Below are positions 1-7,560 of a DNA stretch of 64,000 nucleotides, piece after piece. The notes beneath the pieces were generated by a model, which was not told the DNA's origin, ran no database searches, and saw only the letters and a list, made by a program, of their open reading frames with translations. Each line of letters opens with the position of its first letter. Positions within the stretch are counted from its first letter, which is position 1. Location: contig CAZGTM010000012.1 of the NCBI GenBank assembly GCA_964528595.1, positions 1-64,000 of the forward strand, in the 5' to 3' direction. The stretch comes from CAYFKJ01 sp964528595 (GTDB taxonomy: Bacteria; Pseudomonadota; Alphaproteobacteria; UBA2966). The position numbers and the translations under genes were made by a program.

Positions 1-38
1 GTTCCTTTAAAACAGAAACCACTTTAGAAATTAGCCAA

Positions 39-60
39 TACTCGAACGAATGTTCGAGTA
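39..60. promoter_or_regulatory. Operator-like dyad upstream of the tetR-family gene (site 1)
   Basis: A perfect inverted repeat with 9-base arms (tactcgaac / gttcgagta) around a 4-base centre. Its core GAACGAATGTTC at 44-55 recurs with one change (GAACGAACGTTC) at 137-148, just before the TetR-family gene. TetR-family repressors usually bind dyads of this kind beside their own gene, so autoregulation is the likely role. This is inference from position and symmetry. A terminator-like hairpin lies between the two sites. Confidence 0.5.
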
Positions 61-66
61 GTTATT

Positions 67-99
67 GAGAGGGCGCAATCGAACGCCCTCTCTTTTTTT
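67..99 (+). terminator. Rho-independent terminator
   Basis: A 9-bp perfect stem (gagagggcg / cgccctctc) with an 8-base loop, followed directly by seven T residues. It reads as a plus-strand terminator, presumably ending a gene left of the window. It could also attenuate transcription that starts near the dyad at 39-60 and runs into the TetR-family gene. Confidence 0.75.
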
Positions 100-136
100 G
101 TTGCTATTCTTCGCGATTTGTGAACTTGTACGGTTT

Positions 137-148
137 GAACGAACGTTC
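137..148. promoter_or_regulatory. Operator-like dyad upstream of the tetR-family gene (site 2)
   Basis: GAACGAACGTTC contains the 8-base palindrome GAACGTTC and matches the core of the dyad at 39-60 in 11 of 12 positions. It ends 18 bases before the ATG of the TetR-family gene, where a bound repressor would block transcription or early elongation. Role inferred. Confidence 0.5.
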
Positions 149-166
149 TTGTTATGGGAGGTCACC

Positions 167-847
167 ATGGCAAAGGGAGATGACACCCGAAACGCCATTT
201 TACGGACGGCCATTGGGGTGGCCAGCGTTTCGGGCCTCGAAGGCTTGACAATCGGCGCTCTGGCCAAGGAAATGGGCTTGTCCAAGAGCGGTCTAATCGC
301 TCATTTCGGCACCAAGGAAGCGCTGCAGCTTGCCGTGCTGCAAGCCGCCGCGGCGATGTTCGCCAACCGGGTGATGATCCCGGCACGGCGCCAGCCGGAC
401 GGCGAGGAAAAGCTGCGCGCCTACTTCGACCGCTGGATCGCTTGGTCGCATGCCGCCGAACTTCCGGGCGGTTGCCTGTTTACATCCGTATCAATGGAAC
501 TGGACGACCGTCCGGGTATCTGCCGTTACTACCTCGTCAAGGTCCAAAAGGAGTGGGCCGGGGCTTTGGAGGGGGCGGCGGTCGAGGCCGTCAAGGCGGG
601 GCAGTTTCGGCAAAACCTCGATGCCGCTCAGGTCGCCTTCGGCACCATATCGATCCTCCAGGGACTCCACCTTTACGAACGGTTGTTCCGCGACCCGGTC
701 GCGGAGCCCAGAGCCAGAGCCGCCTTTGAATCCCTGATGGCCCGCGCGCAGCGGCCGGAAGAGGAAGAGGAAACCGAAGCTGAGGCCGAGGCGCCAACCG
801 GTGAGGCCAATCAGCTGGCGGAGATGAATCCCCAGGGCACGGCCTAG
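167..847 (+). CDS. TetR/AcrR family transcriptional regulator
   Basis: A 226-residue one-component repressor-type regulator. The N-terminal helix-turn-helix spans roughly residues 8-50 and has the family pattern (LTIGALAKEMGLSKSGLIAHF). The remainder is an all-helical ligand and dimerisation domain, followed by an acidic, low-complexity tail (EEEEETEAEAEA). An upstream in-frame ATG at 65 exists, but the start at 167 is preferred because it follows a GGGAGG ribosome site and places the DNA-binding domain at the usual distance from the N terminus. Matching dyads at 39-60 and 137-148 suggest autoregulation. The next gene encodes a TauE/SafE permease, a plausible but unproven target. The ligand cannot be told from sequence. 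Confidence 0.9.
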   Translation: MAKGDDTRNAILRTAIGVASVSGLEGLTIGALAKEMGLSKSGLIAHFGTKEALQLAVLQAAAAMFANRVMIPARRQPDGEEKLRAYFDRWIAWSHAAELPGGCLFTSVSMELDDRPGICRYYLVKVQKEWAGALEGAAVEAVKAGQFRQNLDAAQVAFGTISILQGLHLYERLFRDPVAEPRARAAFESLMARAQRPEEEEETEAEAEAPTGEANQLAEMNPQGTA

Positions 848-858
848 GCGCCGCCGCA

Positions 859-882
859 GTCCGGTTACCGGACGTTCGGTTA
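859..882. promoter_or_regulatory. Overlapping dyads between the tetR-family and tauE-family genes
   Basis: GTCCGGTTACCGGAC (859-873) is a perfect inverted repeat and overlaps ACCGGACGTTCGGT (867-880), a second, imperfect dyad that shares the GACGTTC half with the sites upstream of the TetR-family gene. No T-run follows, so it is not an intrinsic terminator. It may be an operator for the permease gene. Weak support. Confidence 0.3.
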
Positions 883-969
883 TGATGATTTTCGGAAAAT
901 TTCCGCAGAATTCAGCCGTTCTGTTTTATCGTTCACTTGCAGATCCAGACGACTTTGGAGCACGGTTCC

Positions 970-1707
970 ATGTTGATTGACATCATCATGGAACCGGCCA
1001 TGATGATGGCCGCCGGGCTCACCATCCTGGCCGGCTTGATCCGTGGCTTTACCGGCTTCGGCTCCGCCATGGTTATGGCACCACCGTTCGCACTATTTTT
1101 CTCGCCGGCCGAAACGGTGGCCATCGTTCTGTTTCTTGAGCTGATCGTCTCCGCTCAGCTCATTCCGGGCGCCTGGCGCAACGTCGATTGGCGGCTCTTA
1201 ATACCTTTGGTCATTGGCGCCTGGATCGCCACGCCACTGGGGGTTTGGACCCTTTTAGCGGTCGATGAAAGCATTATGCGCCGGGCCATCGCCGGAACCG
1301 TGCTGACGTTCGTTTTAATACTGTCGACGGGTTGGCGCTATGAGCGCACCCCCCGTCCCGCCATCACCTTCGGTTTCGGTATGCTGAGCGGCATCTTCGG
1401 CAGCGCCACGGGCATGACCGGCCCACCGGTTGTTCTTTACCTGCTGTCCGGCGCCAAGTCACCGGTGCAGGTACGAGCCACCATCATCATCTTCTTCGTC
1501 TTTGCCGACATTCCACCGATCATCGGCCTGGCGGTCAACGACGTGATCGACCAGACAATTATCCTGCGCAGCTTGGTTCTGGCGCCGGCGATCATCTTGG
1601 CCGCCTGGTTGGGCGGCATGGGGTTTCGTTCGGCAAACGCAACGACCTATCGGAAGGTGACGCTGGCCTTTCTCAGCATCATCGCCGTCACCGTGCTGGT
1701 GATCTGA
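970..1707 (+). CDS. TauE/SafE family membrane permease
   Basis: A 245-residue integral inner-membrane protein with about eight hydrophobic segments. It has the repeated family signature of small-residue-rich helices (GLIRGFTGFGSAMVM near the N terminus and GMLSGIFGSATGMTGPPVV in the second half), which marks the two homologous halves of TauE/SafE (DUF81) proteins. Family members export or import sulfite, sulfoacetate and other small organosulfur or carboxylate anions. The substrate is not predictable here. The ATG at 970 has a GGAG site ten bases upstream; a TTG at 937 is in frame but less likely. It follows the TetR-family gene on the same strand. Confidence 0.85.
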   Translation: MLIDIIMEPAMMMAAGLTILAGLIRGFTGFGSAMVMAPPFALFFSPAETVAIVLFLELIVSAQLIPGAWRNVDWRLLIPLVIGAWIATPLGVWTLLAVDESIMRRAIAGTVLTFVLILSTGWRYERTPRPAITFGFGMLSGIFGSATGMTGPPVVLYLLSGAKSPVQVRATIIIFFVFADIPPIIGLAVNDVIDQTIILRSLVLAPAIILAAWLGGMGFRSANATTYRKVTLAFLSIIAVTVLVI

Positions 1708-1716
1708 CGCGGTCGC

Positions 1717-1899
1717 CTAGAAATCGCTGAGGATCCCTTTGCGTTCCCAGTCGCCGTACCGGGTCGGATCCGGCCCGTCGCGGCCGCCGATCTCCTCAAC
1801 CGTTTCAGCCGGCTTTTCCGCCTTGGTCTTTTCGTCTTCGCCGTCCGGCTTTTTTATCGCCGGCCGTTTGTCGATCTTTCCGGCTTTGTCTTTCGTCAT
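1717..1899 (-). CDS. DUF1674 / SDHAF4-like protein
   Basis: A 60-residue soluble protein with a lysine- and glutamate-rich, probably disordered N-terminal half and the conserved C-terminal DUF1674 block (GGRDGPDPTRYGDWERKG, then ILSDF at the end). The family is the bacterial counterpart of succinate dehydrogenase assembly factor 4, which binds flavinylated SdhA during complex II assembly. That role in bacteria is by homology. It starts 64 bases from and divergent to rsmB, an arrangement often seen in alphaproteobacteria. The open frame extends upstream to 2550, but only the part from 1899 matches the family. Confidence 0.85.
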   Translation of the reverse strand: MTKDKAGKIDKRPAIKKPDGEDEKTKAEKPAETVEEIGGRDGPDPTRYGDWERKGILSDF

Positions 1900-1963
1900 G
1901 TGCTGTGGTCCCGGCGCCAAAATGGAGTTCGACAGGTCAGGGCGGGTAAGATAAACGTGCCGG

Positions 1964-3301
1964 ATGAAAAGGCCAGCCGGAAAACCACAAAACCGCACGG
2001 TACCGACCGCCCGCGCCGCCGCCCTGCAAATCGTGGCCGGCGTGCTCGACAAGGGCCGGCCGCTCGACGACATTTTGGCCGAAGCCGGACGGCCCGGCGG
2101 TATTTTTGCCGACCTCGAGGCCCGGGACCGCGCGTTCGCCCGCCTGCTCAGCGTCACCGTGCTGCGCCGCCTGGGCCAGATCGATGATCTGCTGGGCCAC
2201 TGCCTGGACCGGCCCCTGGCCGAAGCCAAGCCGCGGTTGCGCAACATCCTGCGCCTGGGCGCGGCACAACTCGTCTTCATCGAGGTCGCCGGCCATGCCG
2301 CCGTCGATGAAACCGTTCGGTTGGCCGGCCGTGAAAAATCGTCCCGCGGCCTGGTCAATGCCGTGCTGCGGCGGATCATCCGTGAAGGCAAAACCCTGGT
2401 CGAGGCGCAGGATGCCGCCCGCCTGAATACGCCGGATTGGCTCTGGCGGTCGTGGGCGCAAGCCTTCGGTGAGGCACAGGCCAGGGCTGTTGCCGTGGCG
2501 CACCTGGCTGAACCGCCGCTGGACCTGACCGTCGCGTCCGCAAACGCCACCGCCTACTGGGCCGGACCATTGGAAGCCGAAGCGACATTCGAAACGTCCC
2601 TGCGCCGGGGAGGCGGCGGGCGCATTGAGGACCTGCCGGGTTACGGCAACGGCGCCTGGTGGGTGCAGGATGCCGCCGCCACTCTGCCGGCCCGGCTGCT
2701 GCTGTCGGCGCTCGACGATCCGACCGACGCCAATATCATCGACCTCTGCGCCGCCCCGGGCGGCAAGACCGCCCAGCTCGCCGCCGCCGGCGCCCGCGTC
2801 ACCGCCGTGGACAGATCCGGCAAGCGGCTCGGGCGCGTTCGCGAAAATCTCGGCCGGCTCGGACTAGAGGCCGACCTGGTGACGGCCGACGCCGCCGTCT
2901 GGCGGCCCGATGTTCCGGCCGACGCCGTGTTGCTGGACGCGCCGTGCACCGCCACCGGAACGCTGCGCCGGCATCCCGATGCCGCTTACCTGAAATCGCC
3001 CAACGACGTGGAACGAATGGCGGCGGTGCAGGCCCGCCTGGCCGAAGCGGCGCGCGACATGCTGCGTCCGGGCGGCGTGTTTGTCTTTTGTACCTGTTCA
3101 TTGCAGGCGGAGGAGGGCGAGGCCCAGGCCGCCCGGCTGGTCGGCGAGGGGTTTGAGAGACTTGCCGTCTCGGCAGCCGAAATCGACGGTCTCGAAGCCG
3201 CCGTGACGAGCGCAGGGGACCTCAGGACTTTGCCATCGTTCATGGCTGAAAAAGGGGGCATGGACGGCTTTTTCGCGGTCCGTCTGCGCCGAGTTTCCTG
3301 A
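1964..3301 (+). CDS. rsmB: 16S rRNA (cytosine-C5) methyltransferase RsmB-type
   Basis: A 445-residue cytosolic enzyme that methylates a 16S rRNA cytosine (C967 in E. coli). The N-terminal 140 residues form a NusB-like RNA-binding domain. The C-terminal Rossmann domain holds the SAM loop (DLCAAPGGKT, about residue 258), the DAPCTATGTLRRHPD motif and the TCS motif (FCTCSLQAEEGE), which supply the two active-site cysteines of RNA m5C methyltransferases. The length is normal for the family. It heads a plus-strand run with rpe and the heparinase gene. Confidence 0.93.
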   Translation: MKRPAGKPQNRTVPTARAAALQIVAGVLDKGRPLDDILAEAGRPGGIFADLEARDRAFARLLSVTVLRRLGQIDDLLGHCLDRPLAEAKPRLRNILRLGAAQLVFIEVAGHAAVDETVRLAGREKSSRGLVNAVLRRIIREGKTLVEAQDAARLNTPDWLWRSWAQAFGEAQARAVAVAHLAEPPLDLTVASANATAYWAGPLEAEATFETSLRRGGGGRIEDLPGYGNGAWWVQDAAATLPARLLLSALDDPTDANIIDLCAAPGGKTAQLAAAGARVTAVDRSGKRLGRVRENLGRLGLEADLVTADAAVWRPDVPADAVLLDAPCTATGTLRRHPDAAYLKSPNDVERMAAVQARLAEAARDMLRPGGVFVFCTCSLQAEEGEAQAARLVGEGFERLAVSAAEIDGLEAAVTSAGDLRTLPSFMAEKGGMDGFFAVRLRRVS

Positions 3302-3363
3302 TCGGGCGAGGGCTTGTGGACCGACGCTTGCCCGACGCCGCCGAAGCTGCTACGACATCCTCC

Positions 3364-4029
3364 ATGCAGCAGCGTACCCGCATCTCCCCGTCCATATTGT
3401 CAGCCGATTTTGCACGCCTCGGGGAGGAGGTCGCCGCCGTTACCGCCGCCGGCGCCGACTACATCCACATCGATGTCATGGACGGTCATTTCGTTCCCAA
3501 CATTACGATCGGTCCGGATGTCGTTGCCGCCCTGCGGCCGCATTCGCAACAAACTTTCGACGTGCACTTGATGATCTCGCCGGTCGATCCCTACATCGAC
3601 GCCTTCCGCAAAGCCGGCGCCGACATCATCACCGCCCACGCCGAGGCCGGGCCGCACCTTCACCGCACGCTGCAGCACATCAAAAGCACTGGCGTCAAGG
3701 CCGGGGTTTCGCTTAATCCCTCAACGCCCGCGAGCGCCGTGGAACCGGTGCTTGGCGACGTCGACCTGATCCTGGTGATGAGCGTCAATCCGGGCTTCGG
3801 CGGGCAGGCGTTCATTCCTAGCCAGTTGGAGAAAATCGCCGCCTTGCGAACCATGATCGACGCCAGCGGGCGAACCATCGACCTTGAGGTCGACGGCGGC
3901 GTCACGGCCGATAATGCCGCCGATATCGTGGCCGCCGGCGCTGACGTGCTGGTAGCCGGCAGCGCCACGTTCAAGGGTGGGCCGGACGCCTACGCCGACA
4001 ACATCGCCGGCCTCCGCGGCAAGGGCTGA
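3364..4029 (+). CDS. rpe: Ribulose-phosphate 3-epimerase
   Basis: A 221-residue TIM-barrel enzyme that interconverts ribulose 5-phosphate and xylulose 5-phosphate in the pentose phosphate and Calvin pathways. Family motifs are clear: SPSILSADFARLGEE at the N terminus, HIDVMDGHFVPNITIGP with the metal-binding His and Asp, HLMI, MSVNPGFGGQ and the metal-binding Asp in LEVDGGV. A GTG at 3316 would add 16 residues not typical of the family, so the ATG at 3364 is used. It lies 62 bases after rsmB and is followed within 7 bases by the heparinase gene, indicating an operon. Confidence 0.94.
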   Translation: MQQRTRISPSILSADFARLGEEVAAVTAAGADYIHIDVMDGHFVPNITIGPDVVAALRPHSQQTFDVHLMISPVDPYIDAFRKAGADIITAHAEAGPHLHRTLQHIKSTGVKAGVSLNPSTPASAVEPVLGDVDLILVMSVNPGFGGQAFIPSQLEKIAALRTMIDASGRTIDLEVDGGVTADNAADIVAAGADVLVAGSATFKGGPDAYADNIAGLRGKG

Positions 4030-4036
4030 GAGCAAC

Positions 4037-5728
4037 ATGGGGGCTGAGGCCAGCAGTTCCGGCGGCGGCGGCGGGCGGCTTAAACGCATCCTGGCGAACG
4101 GCCTTTACCGCACGAACGTTTACGACCTAACGTTGGGCAACGCCGAACCGGCCGCCTTCGTCGCCCATGTAAACGATCCCTGGCCGGGACGGACGGAGAC
4201 CGCCAACGCGCTGTTCCAGGGCCGCTATGAATTCGCCGGCGAAAAGCGCGTGGCCCTGAACGAACCACCCTGGGATATCGGGGGCGGAGAAGGCTGGCGG
4301 GCCGAACTGCACGGCTTTTCCTGGTTGCGCCACTTTCAGGCCGCCGGCGGCGAAGCGGCCCGCCTGGGCGGACGGGAGTTGATCCGCACCTGGATGGACC
4401 GGCATTCAAAATGGCATGCCCTGGTCTGGCGCGGCGATGTGCTGGGCCGCCGCCTGGCCGCCTGGTCGGCTCACGCCGCCTTTCTGCTCGAGGGCGCCGA
4501 CCCGACTTTCCGCCGGCGCTTTCTCACCAGCTTCGCCCGCCAGGCCAAACACCTGCTGCGCGATGCCGGCGCGACCCCGGACGGCCCCGCCAGGATCGCT
4601 GCTATCTTAGGATTGGTGACGTCGGCGCTGGCGCTCGGCGGGGGCGGGCGGCAACTGGCGCGCGCCCTGGCCATCCTGGACGAGGAGTTGCCGCGCCAGA
4701 TTCTGGCCGATGGCGGCCACGTCTGCCGCAATCCGCAAGACCACATGGCGGTGCTGGCCGATCTTCTTTATGTGCGCGCCGCCTTGCTCGACGGCGGCGC
4801 GGGGGTGCCGCAACGATTGGACCAGGCGATCAAGCGCATGACCCCGATGTTGAAGTTTTTTCGCCATGGCGATGGCGCCCTGGCGGTCTTCGGTGGCGGC
4901 AACGAATGCGACAAAGCCGGGATCGACACCGTTTTGGCCGCAGCCGCCAAGGTCAAACCCAAGCCGGCAGACGATGCGCGGCCGGTGCGCAGCGATATCC
5001 CGGAGCGAATGCCCGATAGCGCCCCGCAGACCGGTTTCGAGCGTTTGGAAGCGGGCCCGACGCTGGTTCTGATGGATGCCGGCGGATCACCGCCGGCGAT
5101 TTTTGCCGCCAGCGCCCACGCTGGTCCCCTCGCTTTCGAAATGAGCATGGGGCGGGAGCGCCTCATCGTGAATTGCGGCAGCCACCACCATACGGATTGG
5201 CGCGACGCCAGCCGTTCGACGGCCGCCCATTCGACCCTAACCCTGGCCGATACCAACGCCCTTGAATTGGAAGAGGCCGGCGGCATCGGCAAGCGGTCCG
5301 CCAAGGTGACTTGCGAGCGCAATGAGGACGGCGGCAGCATCTGGATCGAAGCCGCCCACGACGGCTATGCGCCGTTCGGCGTGATTCATGGCCGACGCCT
5401 CTACCTGGGATCCGGCGGCGGCCTCAAGGGGGAAGATTCTCTCTCCTGGCAAGGCGGCAAGCGGCACGCCGGCCACGCCTTTGCCGTCCGTTTCCACCTG
5501 CATCCGGCCGTACAGGCTTCGAAAACCGGTGACGGCGGCGGCGTGCTGTTGCGCTTAGCCAGCGGCAAAGGTTTTACCTTTCATGCCGGCGGCGCGCGCA
5601 TCGGGTTGGAGGAAAGCGTCTATCTTGGCGGCGGCGACATCCGCCGCTGCGAGCAAATCGTGCTGTCCGGCGACCTGGCGCCCACCGGCGCCATCGTCAA
5701 GTGGGCCTTCGTACCCGTGGAGAGTTAA
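4037..5728 (+). CDS. Heparinase II/III family protein
   Basis: A 563-residue protein with an N-terminal alpha-toroid-like region and a C-terminal beta-sandwich Hepar_II_III domain (from about residue 350, including MSMGRERLIVNCGSHHHTDW, then RSTAAHSTL). Family enzymes are polysaccharide lyases that act on uronate-containing glycans. The alphaproteobacterial version beside purH and rsmB is widely conserved but its substrate is not established. The ATG at 4037 is preferred over an overlapping upstream start at 3977. No signal peptide is evident, so it is either cytoplasmic or exported by another route. Confidence 0.85.
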   Translation: MGAEASSSGGGGGRLKRILANGLYRTNVYDLTLGNAEPAAFVAHVNDPWPGRTETANALFQGRYEFAGEKRVALNEPPWDIGGGEGWRAELHGFSWLRHFQAAGGEAARLGGRELIRTWMDRHSKWHALVWRGDVLGRRLAAWSAHAAFLLEGADPTFRRRFLTSFARQAKHLLRDAGATPDGPARIAAILGLVTSALALGGGGRQLARALAILDEELPRQILADGGHVCRNPQDHMAVLADLLYVRAALLDGGAGVPQRLDQAIKRMTPMLKFFRHGDGALAVFGGGNECDKAGIDTVLAAAAKVKPKPADDARPVRSDIPERMPDSAPQTGFERLEAGPTLVLMDAGGSPPAIFAASAHAGPLAFEMSMGRERLIVNCGSHHHTDWRDASRSTAAHSTLTLADTNALELEEAGGIGKRSAKVTCERNEDGGSIWIEAAHDGYAPFGVIHGRRLYLGSGGGLKGEDSLSWQGGKRHAGHAFAVRFHLHPAVQASKTGDGGGVLLRLASGKGFTFHAGGARIGLEESVYLGGGDIRRCEQIVLSGDLAPTGAIVKWAFVPVES

Positions 5729-5779
5729 ACTGACATCCGGTATACTGCCCCTATCGGATTGACGGAGCGCTTTTCGCAC

Positions 5780-5965
5780 ATGGCATCTTCCAAGAACAAA
5801 GGGCTGGCCAATTCGCTGACGCTCGTCAAGGGCGCCAAAGAGGCTTTGCAACGGGATGATCTCCCGCCGCAAGTTCGCGCCCGCTTGGAAAAAGCCATGA
5901 AGATCGGCGAAGCCGGCCTTAAAAAAGAACTCGAAAAAACCGACGAACCCGCCGGCAATGCCTGA
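5780..5965 (+). CDS. Small hypothetical protein
   Basis: A 61-residue, charged, predicted helical protein (about a quarter Lys/Arg) with no recognised domain. The ATG at 5780 gives a plausible start; an in-frame TTG at 5759 is also possible. A GGAG lies at 5763-5766. The gene is convergent with the nucleotide-sugar dehydrogenase and their stops are only 6 bases apart, marking the left border of the polysaccharide island. Coding status is supported by codon pattern and compact placement only. Confidence 0.5.
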   Translation: MASSKNKGLANSLTLVKGAKEALQRDDLPPQVRARLEKAMKIGEAGLKKELEKTDEPAGNA

Positions 5966-5971
5966 TTTCGG

Positions 5972-7243
5972 CTAAAGCTGCCAACGCCGAATTCCCTCCG
6001 GCAATTCGAGATTGCGCCACATGCCCTTGATATCGGCGACAACGCCGCCCGGCGCCACGAGATTAGACAATTCGTCGGCACCCAACGCGCGATAGGCGTC
6101 GTGCGGCACGGCGCCGATCACGCAAGCGTAGCCGCTTCCCATATCCGGCTTCAGTTCAACGCCGTAAAACGCCTCTGCCTCGGCCGGGTCGGCCATCGCG
6201 TCGTGAACGTCGACCTCTAGCCCGCGGTCCTTAAGCCCGGCGATCACGTCCACCACTTTGGTGTTTCGCAAATCCGGTACGTTTTCCTTGAACGTCAATC
6301 CCAGCAACAGGACCGGCCCGCTGGCGCCGGCCGCCTCAACGGCATCGGCGATGGCATCAGCGACAAAACGACCCATGGAATCGTTGATGCGCCGGCCGGC
6401 CAGAACAACCACCGGATCATGACCGACCTCCTTGGCGCGGTGGGCCAGATAGAAGGGATCGACGCCGATGCAGTGTCCGCCCACCAGGCCCGGCTCGAAA
6501 CCCAGGAAGTTCCATTTCGTCCGCGCCGCGTCCAGTACGTCGTGGGCCGAAATACCCAGCTTGTGAAAAATCGTGGCGACCTCGTTGACGAAGGCAATGT
6601 TGATATCGCGCTGCGCGTTCTCGATCACCTTGGCGGCCTCTGCCGTCTTGATGTCCGCGGCGATGAAGGTTCCGGCGGTAATCACGCTGCCATAGAGGTC
6701 CGCGAGCAGACGCGCGGTTTCGGGGGTTTGTCCGGCAACAACCTTGGTTATCTTGTCGACCGTGTGTTTGGTGTCGCCGGGATTGATGCGCTCAGGACTG
6801 TAACCAAGCAGAAAATCCACGCCACATTCCAGGCCGGAAGCCGCCGCCAACGCCGGACCGCAGATTTCTTCCGTCACGCCGGGATAGACGGTGCTCTCGA
6901 AAACGACGATGGCTCCGGGCGCCATGACCGAGCCCACGGTTTCGCATGCCGCTCGAACCGGCGACAAATCCGGCACGTCGTTCTCGTCGACCGGCGTTGG
7001 AACCGTGACGATGTAAATATCGGCGCCCCGGATTTCCGCCGTATCGTCGGTAAGTCCGAGACGGCTCGCCTTCAAGGCATCTTGGGTAACCTCACCGGTC
7101 CGATCATCACCACGGCGAATTTCATCGACCCGGCTGCGGCTGATATCGAAGCCGATTACCTCGAATTTCGAAGCCAGCAGGACGGCAAGCGGCAAGCCGA
7201 CGTAGCCCAAGCCGATCACGGCAATTTTTCTCGATTCCGGCAT
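5972..7243 (-). CDS. Nucleotide-sugar dehydrogenase (TviB/WbpO-type UDP-HexNAc dehydrogenase)
   Basis: A 423-residue cytosolic NAD-dependent enzyme of the UDP-glucose/UDP-ManNAc dehydrogenase family. The N-terminal Rossmann motif is IAVIGLGYVGLPLA, the central helical domain carries the catalytic cysteine in GGHCIGVDPFYL, and the C-terminal domain binds the UDP-sugar. The sequence most resembles the TviB/WbpO/VpsB group, which makes UDP-GalNAcA or UDP-GlcNAcA for capsule or O-antigen. It is transcribed away from the regulator at 7561, and both promoters must lie in the shared 317-base gap with the operator array. Confidence 0.88.
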   Translation of the reverse strand: MPESRKIAVIGLGYVGLPLAVLLASKFEVIGFDISRSRVDEIRRGDDRTGEVTQDALKASRLGLTDDTAEIRGADIYIVTVPTPVDENDVPDLSPVRAACETVGSVMAPGAIVVFESTVYPGVTEEICGPALAAASGLECGVDFLLGYSPERINPGDTKHTVDKITKVVAGQTPETARLLADLYGSVITAGTFIAADIKTAEAAKVIENAQRDINIAFVNEVATIFHKLGISAHDVLDAARTKWNFLGFEPGLVGGHCIGVDPFYLAHRAKEVGHDPVVVLAGRRINDSMGRFVADAIADAVEAAGASGPVLLLGLTFKENVPDLRNTKVVDVIAGLKDRGLEVDVHDAMADPAEAEAFYGVELKPDMGSGYACVIGAVPHDAYRALGADELSNLVAPGGVVADIKGMWRNLELPEGIRRWQL

Positions 7244-7302
7244 TGCCCTACATCGCCATCCCGACAGTCAATCAAATAACGGGAATCCCACTGATTCCGC
7301 GC

Positions 7303-7321
7303 ACGGGTTCGAACGACCCGT
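7303..7321. promoter_or_regulatory. Short inverted repeat in the divergent intergenic region
   Basis: ACGGGT and ACCCGT flank the 7-base centre tcgaacg, in the 317-base space between the nucleotide-sugar dehydrogenase and the winged-helix regulator gene. It lies upstream of the dehydrogenase start and could be an operator for that promoter. Apart from this dyad, the operator array and the sigma-70-like promoter, I see nothing else in the gap. Confidence 0.3.
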
Positions 7322-7421
7322 CCAAAGCGCCCTACTGTCTCCCCGAAATGGTCTCGCGTTGCAAGCAATTTTCATCCTTCGGGGCCCGGTCGGGGACCAA
7401 TTTTCCCATAATCCATGCAAT

Positions 7422-7505
7422 GTTCATCTTTTGAACATAACTTGACGTTCAAACCGTGAACAGGGTATGTTCACGTCGCGAACACGGCGCGTTCACGCGG
7501 CGAAC
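7422..7505. promoter_or_regulatory. Four-box operator array, GTTC-N7-GAAC repeated
   Basis: Four inverted repeats of identical geometry, GTTC-N7-GAAC, lie at 7422-7436, 7447-7461, 7469-7483 and 7491-7505. Box-to-box offsets are 25, 22 and 22 bases, about two helical turns, so bound dimers would sit on one face of the DNA. In every box the base after GTTC is A. A sigma-70-like promoter (TTGACG at 7442, TATGTT at 7466) overlaps boxes 2 and 3. The likely ligand is the winged-helix protein encoded from 7561. Geometry is observed; binding is inferred. Confidence 0.75.
7442..7471 (+). promoter_or_regulatory. Sigma-70-like promoter for the regulator/RfaH operon
   Basis: TTGACG (7442-7447) and TATGTT (7466-7471) are separated by 18 bases. 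The -10 region runs into operator box 3, and box 2 fills the spacer. The expected start near 7478 would give an 80-base leader before the GTG at 7561. Overlap with the boxes points to repression. Confidence 0.5.
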
Positions 7506-7560
7506 GCTGGACGCTTCGAACGGTCCGTAGCCGCCGTCCGCGAAAGTGGGGAAAACGACA

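Noticed and set aside
7243..7434. Short plus-strand frame in the dehydrogenase-regulator gap
   Set aside because: It covers the operator region, starts at the dehydrogenase ATG complement and has no family features.
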